NCBI GenBank assembly: GCA_003136075.1
Contig: PNBP01000104.1
Location: forward strand, 1-14,112
Direction: 5' to 3'
Length of the DNA: 14,112 bases
Origin: Methanoregula sp.
GTDB lineage: Archaea; Halobacteriota; Methanomicrobia; Methanomicrobiales; Methanospirillaceae
Shown: positions 6,125 through 12,613 of the stretch, piece by piece
How positions within the stretch are numbered: position 1 is the first letter of the stretch
How the letters are laid out: each line of letters opens with the position of its first letter
Notes under the pieces: model-generated
What the model was told of the DNA's origin: nothing
What the model saw: only the letters and a program-made list of their open reading frames with translations
Database searches by the model: none
Program-made: the position numbers and the translations under genes

Positions 6125-7114
6125 TTAGTCCCCTACCGGTTCCGGCAGGGGCTCTTTTCTCCGCCGTCTCTTCAGCCACTCCTGTACCTGTTCCGGCAGG
6201 CTCACCAGCCCCCGTGGCAGGAAGATAATGGCAAGGATGAGTATAACCCCGACAATGACATACCTGCCAAAGGTAAGCCCGGTTGCTTTTAGTCCTTCCC
6301 ATATGACCGTAAGCACGACCGTCCCGACAACCGGGCCGGCAAGAGTTCCAAGTCCGCCGAGGATAACATACGTTATCGGCCAGAACGAGTTATCGACCCC
6401 GTACAGCTCCGGTGTGAGATAGCCGATATGGTGGATCTCAAGTGCCCCGGCAACACCCGCGATGTAGGCGGAGAACGCAAACGCGAGGAGCCGGTACCGG
6501 ACCGGATCAAGGCCGGCAGCCCGGGCTTCGAGTTCGTTTTCCCGGATCGCAAGGAATGCGAGGCCGATCCGTGACTTCATGATATACCAAATCGCGGCGA
6601 TGGACGCAATCGTGATAACGAGGATAGCGTAGTATTCGATCAGTTGGTAGCCCGGGATGGACGGACTCAGGAGACGGGGCGATGAGAGCCCATCCCAGCC
6701 ACCGGTAACCGGGGCGAGCACGCTGACGGTCAGGGTCTGGACAATGATGGCAAACCCGAACGTGACCATTGCAAGGAACCATTCCTTGAGCCTGACACAG
6801 GTAAGACCAATAAGGATCCCGATGAATGCCGCTACGGCTGCACCGATGAAAATGGTGACAAACGGTGTTATGCCGCTCTGTGCTGCAATAAGCGTCGATG
6901 CATATGCCCCTATACCAAAGAATGCGGCGTGGCCAAGCGATCCCTGCCCGGAGTACGCGAGGAGGTTCCATGACGAGGCAAAGATGATGAAGATCAGCAT
7001 CAGGACGAGGAGGTTGAGAATAAACATGCTGTCGGTGAGAAACGGGATGACCACTGCGATGGCAAGCGTGGCAATCATCCCGTACTTTGCCAGTTCATCC
7101 CGGTTGAAATACAT
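6125..7114 (-). CDS. livM: Branched-chain amino-acid-type ABC transporter, permease LivM
   Basis: Membrane permease that pairs with LivH to form the transport channel. The 329-residue protein has eight or more hydrophobic segments and the LivM signatures NLLAYSGQGSLGHAAFFGIGAYAS near the N-terminus, the cytoplasmic EAA-like loop SRIGLAFLAIRENELEARAAGLDP (contacting the ATPases), and ILGGLGTLAGPVVG near the C-terminus. The C-terminal tail is basic then acidic (KRRRRKEPLPEP) and would be cytoplasmic. The ATG at 7114-7112 lies 6 nt after the livH stop; its ribosome binding site (GGGGGAG on the - strand) overlaps the end of livH, so the two permeases are translationally coupled. Length and motifs are standard for the family. 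Confidence 0.96.
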   Translation of the reverse strand: MYFNRDELAKYGMIATLAIAVVIPFLTDSMFILNLLVLMLIFIIFASSWNLLAYSGQGSLGHAAFFGIGAYASTLIAAQSGITPFVTIFIGAAVAAFIGILIGLTCVRLKEWFLAMVTFGFAIIVQTLTVSVLAPVTGGWDGLSSPRLLSPSIPGYQLIEYYAILVITIASIAAIWYIMKSRIGLAFLAIRENELEARAAGLDPVRYRLLAFAFSAYIAGVAGALEIHHIGYLTPELYGVDNSFWPITYVILGGLGTLAGPVVGTVVLTVIWEGLKATGLTFGRYVIVGVILILAIIFLPRGLVSLPEQVQEWLKRRRRKEPLPEPVGD

Positions 7115-7120
7115 GGCTCT

Positions 7121-7999
7121 TTACTCCCCCTTTTCCCCAAATAACCCGGTCGGTCTTACAACGAGCGCAACAATAAGGATGACAAACGAGATCGCGTCCT
7201 TCCATATACCGCCAAGAAGAACCGCCGCGCCGTTCTCCGCTAAACCCATCAACAACCCGCCGATGATCGCACCGGGAATGCTGCCAAGACCTCCAAGAAT
7301 AATGATCGCAAAGGCCTTGACCGCAGGGATCGAACCCATGTACGGGTTGAAGACCTGCCCGCTCACGACCCAGAGCGTCCCTCCTGCCGCGGCAAGTGCG
7401 CATCCCAGTCCGAAACTGATAATGTCAATCCGTTCGACATTGATCCCGACGAGCATCGCGCCTTTCCGGTTCTGGCTTGTTGCCCGCATCTGCATCCCGA
7501 TCGTCGTCTTTTTTAAGAAAAGATACAACCCGCAGAGAATGACCGCGGTGAACAGCATAATGAGGATATAATCGAGCGGAACGGAGAGCGATCCTACGGG
7601 AACCGTAATACCATCATAGGGGCTTTTGACGCTCTGCCAGCTGTCGCCCCATATCATGGCGGCCCCGTTCTGGAAGATATAGATGAGGCCAATCGAGAGG
7701 AAGATCTCGTTGAGCTTGCCGGTGCCAAGGATCGGGCGGAAACAGAACCGTTCGATAACCGCACCTATGCCGATAAGCGCCAGCATGGATAACAGGATGA
7801 TGAGATACGGGTTGATGCCGGTCAGGAAGAAGACCGTTGCAGTGATGTAGGCGCCGATCATCAGGAATTCGCCATGGGCGAAGTTCACGATTTTCATCAC
7901 GCCAAAAATCAGGTTCAGCCCGGTAGCGAGCAGGATATAGATACAACCGGCATAGAGACCCCAGAATATAATCTGGAGAAAGATTCCGAGAGTATCCAT
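7121..7999 (-). CDS. livH: Branched-chain amino-acid-type ABC transporter, permease LivH
   Basis: Second permease of the importer, 292 residues and about eight transmembrane segments. The family signatures are GLNLIFGVMKIVNFAHGEFLMIGAY (residues about 27-51), the ATPase-contacting loop IGMQMRATSQNRKGAMLVGIN, and KAFAIIILGGLGSIPGAIIGG near the C-terminus; RPTGLFGEKG ends the protein as in typical LivH. The product is full length. It lies 71 nt downstream of livK and 6 nt upstream of livM. The livK-livH gap contains a T7 run on the coding strand that could reduce read-through, so that more binding protein than permease is made. Confidence 0.96.
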   Translation of the reverse strand: MDTLGIFLQIIFWGLYAGCIYILLATGLNLIFGVMKIVNFAHGEFLMIGAYITATVFFLTGINPYLIILLSMLALIGIGAVIERFCFRPILGTGKLNEIFLSIGLIYIFQNGAAMIWGDSWQSVKSPYDGITVPVGSLSVPLDYILIMLFTAVILCGLYLFLKKTTIGMQMRATSQNRKGAMLVGINVERIDIISFGLGCALAAAGGTLWVVSGQVFNPYMGSIPAVKAFAIIILGGLGSIPGAIIGGLLMGLAENGAAVLLGGIWKDAISFVILIVALVVRPTGLFGEKGE

Positions 8000-8054
8000 G
8001 ATCTGGTCAGCACCTGCCCGTAGACATACAATACATCAGTCAGTCCGTACAAGT

Positions 8055-8061
8055 AAAAAAA
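8055..8061 (-). terminator. T7 tract between livK and livH (possible partial terminator)
   Basis: On the - strand a run of seven T follows the livK stop by about 10 nt, within the 71-nt gap before livH. A leaky terminator here would explain excess binding protein, as is common in ABC importer operons. No clear hairpin accompanies it. Confidence 0.35.
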
Positions 8062-8070
8062 TGTGAGGGG

Positions 8071-9408
8071 TTACGAGCTGCTGCCTGCCACGTACCATGA
8101 CGGCAGGGTAAAGTCCGATGTCTTCAGGTTGTCAGGCCAGACGATCGCAGGCCGGGTTTCGCCAATCGTGGCATTGTACGACAGCTGCTCCATCCAGAGA
8201 TCGAACGACGACTCCCGGTAGTCCGGTGAGAACGAGATAGTCTTGTCCTTCATCGCCTCGATTACCTGGGGCATCTTTAAGGCGACGAGCGCCTGTCTCA
8301 CGGCTGTTTTGTCCGTGGTCCCTGCGTTCCCAATTGCTTGTGCCCCGATAAAGACACCTTCGTACGTTGAGGCCCCCATCATATCTGGATAGGTCCTGAA
8401 CTTGGTAAAGTAACTCTGCTTAAACGTGCTCTGCGCATCAGCAACTGCACCGGTTGGAGCGACATATGGAGAGAACCTGCTCTCGATGATGGCGCCTTCA
8501 CCATACTGCCCGAGGTCTTTGTAGAACTGGGCATTGTCATTGTTCTCTACGTTGAGGAAAATCGTGTTGAGCCCGATATCCCTGCGTGCCTGCGTAATTA
8601 TGGGGGCTCCTTCGTTGGGGAATGCCGCGAGGTAGACTGCATCGGGGTTCGCTGCCTTGATTAAGGTCAGCTGCGTCCTGAAATCGCTCTCGCCCATCTT
8701 GAAGCTCTGCTGGGCAACCAACTGGATGTTCAGTTTATTATTCGTTATGGTGTTGTTGACTGCTGTCTGAACACCTTTGCCGAATGCGGTGTCCTGGTAT
8801 AGGAGGGCCAGCCTGATCGGACGGTCAGCTGCAAAACTGAATTTTTTATCAAGGGCAGAACGCAAAACCTGATCAATGAAGGTTGTGGTGTACTGGCCGT
8901 AGCTGTCAGTTGTCGGGCAGTGGTGGAAGATATAACTGGTGTCGATATCTGTACGGTGAGTGATTATCGGACTCGACGCACCGGTTACAATATACGGGAC
9001 TTTGTATTCCGCGATGGTCTGTTCATAGGCTGAGGTGACTGCGCTTGAGTACCCACCGACAAGGATATCCACCTTGTCGTCGGTGATCAATTTAGTCGCG
9101 GCCGTCTGGCCCCCTTGCTGGGTTGACTCATCGTCCCCGACAATGAGCTTGATCTGGGCTTTCGATCCATCTTTGAGAGTGACTCCGCCATCAGAGTTGA
9201 TCTTGTCGGCAGCCACCTGGGCAGACTGCCACATACTGTTACCGACATTACTTGCGGGACCGGTCAATGACGCGATGACACCAACCTTGATTATGCCTTG
9301 TGAAGATGCGGCGGAAGGTTGTTGTGTTGTTGCCTGCTGCTGGGAGCAACCGGCGATGAGTGCGGCTGCAACAAGCAGAACTGCGATGACAAGTGTTGAA
9401 TATTTCAT
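8071..9408 (-). CDS. livK: Branched-chain amino-acid-type ABC transporter, substrate-binding lipoprotein LivK
   Basis: Extracytoplasmic binding protein that captures the substrate and delivers it to LivHM. The 445-residue product begins with a basic-hydrophobic signal and a lipobox-like LIAG-C21, followed by a Ser/Gln/Thr-rich linker (about 22-37), so it is probably anchored to the membrane outer face. The mature part is a type I periplasmic-binding fold (Peripla_BP_6): IKVGVIASLTGPASNVG at the first strand, then DDESTQQGGQTAATKLITDDKVDILVGG, VPYIVTGASSP, DTAFGKGV and NPDAVYLAAFPNEG. The ligand cannot be read from sequence; family members bind Leu/Ile/Val but also amides and urea, so 'branched-chain' is a family label. 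The ATG at 9408-9406 is preceded by a GGGGAG ribosome binding site 4 nt away. First gene of the livKHM unit. Confidence 0.94.
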   Translation of the reverse strand: MKYSTLVIAVLLVAAALIAGCSQQQATTQQPSAASSQGIIKVGVIASLTGPASNVGNSMWQSAQVAADKINSDGGVTLKDGSKAQIKLIVGDDESTQQGGQTAATKLITDDKVDILVGGYSSAVTSAYEQTIAEYKVPYIVTGASSPIITHRTDIDTSYIFHHCPTTDSYGQYTTTFIDQVLRSALDKKFSFAADRPIRLALLYQDTAFGKGVQTAVNNTITNNKLNIQLVAQQSFKMGESDFRTQLTLIKAANPDAVYLAAFPNEGAPIITQARRDIGLNTIFLNVENNDNAQFYKDLGQYGEGAIIESRFSPYVAPTGAVADAQSTFKQSYFTKFRTYPDMMGASTYEGVFIGAQAIGNAGTTDKTAVRQALVALKMPQVIEAMKDKTISFSPDYRESSFDLWMEQLSYNATIGETRPAIVWPDNLKTSDFTLPSWYVAGSSS

Positions 9409-9418
9409 GGGACTCCCC

Positions 9419-9437
9419 CTATGCTATGTTATAGCAT
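9419..9437 (-). promoter_or_regulatory. Putative liv operator, copy 2 (livK), perfect palindrome
   Basis: ATGCTAT-GTT-ATAGCAT (9421-9437) is a perfect 7-bp inverted repeat with a 3-nt spacer. Read on the livK strand, TGCTA-N5-TAGCATAG spans 9436-9419 and matches the element upstream of livG (4519-4536) at all 13 non-spacer positions. It ends 10 nt before the livK start codon. It could also form a small hairpin in the mRNA leader if transcription starts upstream of it. Confidence 0.55.
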
Positions 9438-9440
9438 GGC

Positions 9441-9470
9441 AATTTAAAGATGGAGAGTTTACCTTATAAA
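9441..9470 (-). promoter_or_regulatory. livK promoter: two TATA-like candidates
   Basis: On the - strand, CTTTAAATT (9449-9441) lies directly before the palindrome, mirroring the TTTAATA-to-palindrome arrangement at livG; the start site would then be near 9418-9422. A second candidate, TTTATAAG (9470-9463), is the better TATA match and would put the start site near 9440, with the palindrome in the leader. The sequence does not decide between them. Confidence 0.45.
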
Positions 9471-9786
9471 AAAATCGGTTTAAATTGAAAATTCTTCCCG
9501 GCACCGGTCGATATTATGCTGATGACACTGGGCAAAAGGATACCATTCGTAATGCTCATCTGATCATTTTTGGTTATCCTCTGTTTCCAACAATGATCAA
9601 CCAAGGGAGATGATTTCACAGTAACTCCCATACACAGCCACAGAATTTTCCAGATGGGTTCCTCCTTTAAAAAATAATTTCGTAGATGGTTCACCAAAGA
9701 TAGTGAGAGAGATCTTCATTTATGTGATGATCCAGTCGACCGGGACTCCTGAACTATCGCACGAATCCCCATGACGTCAACAACGG

Positions 9787-10266
9787 TTATTTATGATACG
9801 GTTCGCCACGAAGAATCCGGAATGCCCGGTAGATCTGTTCGAGCAGCAGGAACCGGGCCATCGGGTGGGTGAATGTCATCTTCGACAGCGAGAGGCAAAG
9901 ATCGCACCGCGAAAGGACGGCAGGTGAAAGCCCAAGATCTCCGCCGATGACAAATACAATCATGCTCTTCCCGGAGAGTTCCCATTCCCTGAAGGCACCG
10001 GCGAGGTCTTCGCTTGACCAGCTGAGCCCTTTCACATCTAGTCCCACAACAAACGAACGGTCCGGAATAGCAGTACAGATCCGGTCCCCTTCTTTTTCGA
10101 TCGCAGCAGCTTCGATTGATGGTGTGGCAGATGCCTGACGTTTCTCATCCGCCAGCTCGACAATCTGCAGTTTTGCATACGGACGGAGACGTTTCTCGAA
10201 CTCGGCAATCCCCTCCTGTAAAAACCGCTCCTTGATCTTCCCGACCGCAATAATCCGGATCTGCAT
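9787..10266 (-). CDS. rlmH: 23S rRNA (pseudouridine1915-N3)-methyltransferase RlmH (SPOUT family)
   Basis: Methylates N3 of a pseudouridine in helix 69 of large-subunit rRNA (position 1915, E. coli numbering), using SAM. The chosen ATG (10266-10264) gives 159 residues beginning MQIRIIAVGKIKERFLQEG, the family's standard N-terminus; a longer frame from 10314 would add 16 residues that RlmH proteins do not have. Diagnostic features are VFVIGGDLGLSPAVL (104-118), with the SAM-binding GG-D-x-G of the trefoil knot, SLSKMTFTHPMARFLLLEQIYRAFRIL (126-152), and the C-terminal PYHK, all as in bacterial RlmH (about 155 residues). An AAGGT ribosome binding site precedes the ATG by about 9 nt on the - strand, and AT-rich TATA-like sequences (TTTTTTAT near 10292-10299) lie upstream. 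Its 3' end is 80 nt downstream of the regulator gene, on the same strand. Confidence 0.95.
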   Translation of the reverse strand: MQIRIIAVGKIKERFLQEGIAEFEKRLRPYAKLQIVELADEKRQASATPSIEAAAIEKEGDRICTAIPDRSFVVGLDVKGLSWSSEDLAGAFREWELSGKSMIVFVIGGDLGLSPAVLSRCDLCLSLSKMTFTHPMARFLLLEQIYRAFRILRGEPYHK

Positions 10267-10347
10267 CTTGTTTAACCTTGTATAAAGATAGATAAAAAAA
10301 TACGCGTGGCTCAAGAAATATTAAGAGGATGGATGGAAGGAGATTAC

Positions 10348-10662
10348 TTATGGGTTACTTTTGCGCTCCTTTGCATCGATTTTTTGGGTAGAGAGCACAT
10401 CCATGAGCACTTCTTTCATCATCATTTTCATGACTTCCCGACCCTCCTCTGAGGCCATATAGTCCTTAAAATACTCTTTGAACTGCCCCATATCGTGGTG
10501 ATTATCGACGAAAGATAATAAAGCTTGTGTGATACAATCGGAGACCGTTGAGAACTTCTTTTCCTCATACACGAGTTTATTGACCTTCTCATAGATATTG
10601 GGGGGCATTTTGTAGGATATTGCCACACGTTCCCCGCGAATAGACGCTATCTTATCCACCAT
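10348..10662 (-). CDS. Ribbon-helix-helix (CopG-like) DNA-binding protein
   Basis: A small protein of 104 residues (108 if started at the ATG at 10674). The N-terminal part fits a ribbon-helix-helix fold: a beta strand, ERVAISYKMPP, that would insert into the DNA groove, helix 1, NIYEKVNKLVYEEK, then the turn and helix 2, FSTVSDCITQALLSFVDNH. The C-terminal half is Met-, Lys- and Glu-rich, probably one or two helices (around EEGREVMKMMMKEVLMDVLS), with unknown role, perhaps oligomerisation. I prefer the ATG at 10662 because a TATA box at 10694-10687 (- strand) would put the transcript start near 10664, making a leaderless mRNA; from the ATG at 10674 the start would lie inside the gene. The gene is divergent from the membrane protein at 10810, and the gap contains paired TTAYGTAA sites that this protein might bind (inference). 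Regulatory target not known. Confidence 0.8.
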   Translation of the reverse strand: MVDKIASIRGERVAISYKMPPNIYEKVNKLVYEEKKFSTVSDCITQALLSFVDNHHDMGQFKEYFKDYMASEEGREVMKMMMKEVLMDVLSTQKIDAKERKSNP

Positions 10663-10686
10663 TCCTAAATACATGGGCTAAAATCG

Positions 10687-10694
10687 TATAAATA
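10687..10694 (-). promoter_or_regulatory. TATA box of the ribbon-helix-helix gene
   Basis: TATTTATA on the - strand is a good archaeal TATA box, centred 28 nt upstream of the ATG at 10662. That spacing implies a leaderless or nearly leaderless transcript and decides the start choice for the gene. Confidence 0.55.
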
Positions 10695-10709
10695 AACTTG
10701 TGATATTCC

Positions 10710-10748
10710 TTACGTAATCCCATTTTTCTTATCGTATCCTTTATGTAA
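10710..10748. promoter_or_regulatory. Pair of TTAYGTAA sites in the divergent intergenic region (putative operators)
   Basis: TTACGTAATCC (10710-10720; TTACGTAA is a perfect palindrome) and TTATGTAATCC (10741-10751) differ at one base. Their offset is 31 bp, close to three helical turns, so bound proteins would sit on the same face. Each is preceded closely by TCCT. They lie between the TATA box of the ribbon-helix-helix gene and the TATA-like box of the membrane protein gene, so binding could affect both. Confidence 0.45.
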
Positions 10749-10809
10749 TCCATATGGAATACTTTTTATGGCGCGGCAGGCAATAGGAGAATGTCGTGAG
10801 GTCGTCAGG

Positions 10810-11304
10810 ATGAATGAACTACTTCTCTTCCTTCTCGGTGTAGCTGCCGTATTCCTGATCATATGCAGCGTCGCGCTGCTTGCGTTAGGAAAAATGATCG
10901 ACGCCTGTCCAACCGGTAAGGACGACCGGCGGGAGCGGAGCTTTGCAAGCCCCGTGGAATCAACAAAACTGGCTGTCGTTATGCTCTGGGCACTCTTCTT
11001 TCCCGGGGTCTGGGCAGTTCTTCAGGGAAGCCGGATCACGCTTATTCTGGGAATAACAACGCTGTTCTCGGTCTGCCTTTTCATGCTAACGGCACTCATC
11101 TTTTCTGTAGCCGTCTTAAGCACCATAAAACGGCGACGAAACGCAATCGGTGAGATCGAACGCCAAATAGATATCGACTCCGCCCTGATTCACCTGGGAA
11201 AAGTTACGGGCGTGCGGGCGGTCTGCGAAACAAAAAAACCAGAAAAACACCACAAACCGATCCACTCAGGATCCATTGCAACTAACTTTTTTAAACAATT
11301 CTAA
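10810..11304 (+). CDS. Hypothetical membrane protein, three predicted transmembrane segments
   Basis: Not recognised. From the ATG at 10810 it has 164 residues. Hydrophobic segments lie at about 4-28, 53-72 and 76-105. A short Asp/Arg-rich loop (KDDRRERS) follows the first segment, and a basic stretch (KRRR) follows the third. The remaining roughly 58 residues form a hydrophilic C-terminal tail containing KKPEKHHKP. The longer frame from 10768 is less likely, because that ATG sits inside the TATA-like CTTTTTATGG. Starting at 10810 places a GAGGT ribosome binding site (10799-10803 region) about 8 nt upstream and lets the protein begin with its first membrane helix. It is divergent from the ribbon-helix-helix gene, so regulation by that protein is plausible but unproven. 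The stop overlaps the left arm of an 11-bp inverted repeat. Confidence 0.65.
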   Translation: MNELLLFLLGVAAVFLIICSVALLALGKMIDACPTGKDDRRERSFASPVESTKLAVVMLWALFFPGVWAVLQGSRITLILGITTLFSVCLFMLTALIFSVAVLSTIKRRRNAIGEIERQIDIDSALIHLGKVTGVRAVCETKKPEKHHKPIHSGSIATNFFKQF

Positions 11305-11335
11305 CCGTCCCTACACTTTTTGGCAGAATTGTTTA
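11292..11335. repeat. 11-bp perfect inverted repeat between convergent genes
   Basis: TAAACAATTCT (11292-11302) and AGAATTGTTTA (11325-11335) are perfect reverse complements separated by 22 nt. The left arm includes the last codons of the membrane protein gene up to the first base of its stop. The repeat lies 47 nt beyond the pgk stop on the other strand. It could form a stem in either transcript. T runs nearby (T6 at 11363-11368 on +, TTTTT at 11345-11341 on -) suggest the area is a termination zone. Confidence 0.5.
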
Positions 11336-11337
11336 CG

Positions 11338-11346
11338 AATAAAAAG
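11338..11346 (-). terminator. T-tract candidate after pgk
   Basis: On the - strand a GCTTTTTATTC stretch begins about 33 nt after the pgk stop and precedes the 11-bp inverted repeat. It is a modest archaeal-type T-tract and the most likely end of the atpB-atpD-pgk transcript. Confidence 0.4.
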
Positions 11347-11381
11347 CGTTTTAGGATGGATGTTTTTTAAGATACAGGTTA

Positions 11382-12596
11382 TTACCCGAATATCTGTTTT
11401 GACTTTTCCAGCGCTTCCACGGCTGGAAGTTTTTTCCCGGTCAAAAATTCGATGCAGGCACCCCCGCCCGTGGAGATATGGGTGAAATCTTTTTCGATGC
11501 CGAGTTTTTCAATGACGGCCGCTGTATGCCCGCCACCAACAACAGAAAATTCAACTTTTGATGCCGCTCTCAGCAGTTCATAGGTGCCGGTAGCAAAATC
11601 CGCATCCTCAAACACACCGGCAGGACCGTTGAAGACGACCGTGCCGGATTTTTTCAATGCCTGTTTTAACGATCCAAGGGTATCCATGCCAAGATCAAGA
11701 ACAGGTGCGTCGTGTGGGATCTTCGAAATCGGGTACTCCACCCGCCGGTTATTCTGCCTCACGGCAACAGACTCAGGCATCAGCACCCGATCTTTATACC
11801 GGGCGAGGATCTCTTTTGCCTTCTCGATCTCCGGCTCGTATTTCAGCTGCGCAATCAGCTGGGTGGAGGGTTTTCCGATATCACAGCCGGCAGCGATCAA
11901 AAAGACATTTGCTACCACACCGATGACAATAACCTGATCTGCAATACCGTTCTCCAGGACATGGGCGGCAACCTCAATCGAATCATCGACTTTTGTGCCG
12001 CCAAGCACCATGCACACCGGACGGGGCGCCCCGGAAAATACTTTTGAGAGGGTGGATACTTCTTTTTCCATGAGCAGCCCTGCCGCAGATCGCATCACCA
12101 TGGGCAATCCAACGACGGTGGGTTGGGACCGGTGAGCGGTGCCAAACGCATCATTGACAAAGAAATCCGCCATCGCAGAAAGTCGTTTCACAAGATGGGT
12201 CTTTTTTGCCTCTTCTGGTTTTAACGTGAGATTTTCTTCCGCGCTGAATCGGACATTCTCAAGCATCAGGACATCCCCGGGTTTCATCGCGTGAACGGCT
12301 TCCCGGGCATGCCGGTCAAAGATGCTGTCGATATACGTGACCGGTTTTCCTAAAAGATGCTCAAGTTTCTCTGCATGAGATTCAAGCGTAGTGAAATCTT
12401 TTTTGCCGGGCCGGCTCTGGTGGGTAACAATTACAACCCGGCTGTCAGAAAGGGCGCGGATAGTAGGGAGATGTTCGCGGAACCGCTTGTCATCCAAAAT
12501 AAGATGGGATGCAGGATCAATAGGGGAGTTTAAGTCAAGACGGAGAAGAACCGTCTTGCCACTGCACCCCAGTTCCTGTATGGTTCCGATAGGCAT
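11382..12596 (-). CDS. pgk: Phosphoglycerate kinase, archaeal type
   Basis: Interconverts 1,3-bisphosphoglycerate + ADP and 3-phosphoglycerate + ATP; in methanogens it normally runs in the gluconeogenic direction. The product has 404 residues from the ATG at 12596. Motifs in order: RLDLNSP (19-25) and THQSRPG (58-64) for substrate binding, MLENVRFSAEE (111-121), FFVNDAFGTAHR (145-156), LGGTKVDD (198-205) with the nucleotide-contacting Lys, FNGPAGVFE (322-330), VVGGGHTAAVI (352-362) and STGGGACIEFLTGKKLPAVEAL (375-396). THQSRPG in place of bacterial SHLGRP is typical of archaeal enzymes. The ATG at 12596 is preferred over the GTG at 12605, because GGAGG abuts that GTG but lies 9 nt before the ATG. 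Only 17 nt separate it from the atpD stop, so it is probably transcribed with the ATP synthase genes. Confidence 0.96.
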   Translation of the reverse strand: MPIGTIQELGCSGKTVLLRLDLNSPIDPASHLILDDKRFREHLPTIRALSDSRVVIVTHQSRPGKKDFTTLESHAEKLEHLLGKPVTYIDSIFDRHAREAVHAMKPGDVLMLENVRFSAEENLTLKPEEAKKTHLVKRLSAMADFFVNDAFGTAHRSQPTVVGLPMVMRSAAGLLMEKEVSTLSKVFSGAPRPVCMVLGGTKVDDSIEVAAHVLENGIADQVIVIGVVANVFLIAAGCDIGKPSTQLIAQLKYEPEIEKAKEILARYKDRVLMPESVAVRQNNRRVEYPISKIPHDAPVLDLGMDTLGSLKQALKKSGTVVFNGPAGVFEDADFATGTYELLRAASKVEFSVVGGGHTAAVIEKLGIEKDFTHISTGGGACIEFLTGKKLPAVEALEKSKQIFG

Positions 12597-12613
12597 GTGC
12601 CCCACCCTCCGCC

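Larger units (their letters stand above)
9409..9786. other. 378-nt intergenic region between livK and rlmH
   Basis: This stretch holds the livK ribosome binding site, operator palindrome and TATA-like boxes near its left end (9413-9470). A T6 run on the - strand within ATTATTTTTTAAAGG (9667-9681) may stop transcription from rlmH. A GTCGAC restriction-type palindrome occurs near 9735. The one longer frame (- strand, 9697-9464) starts with TTG and has no recognisable protein character. I see no convincing gene, tRNA or structured RNA in it. Confidence 0.5.

Noticed and set aside
6657..7571. 304-codon open frame on the + strand
   Set aside because: It lies entirely over livM and livH on the opposite strand. 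The translation is Pro/Ile/Met-rich low-complexity text with no motif, while the - strand frames give textbook permeases.
9464..9697. 77-codon - strand frame upstream of livK
   Set aside because: It starts with TTG, has no suitably placed ribosome binding site, an irregular composition and its 3' end overlaps the livK promoter. A GGAGG does occur inside it but no start codon follows at the right distance.
10315..10347. Short purine-rich gap between the ribbon-helix-helix gene and rlmH as a possible small RNA
   Set aside because: It is only 33 nt long by the longest rlmH frame and shows no inverted repeat or promoter of its own. It is better read as intergenic spacer.
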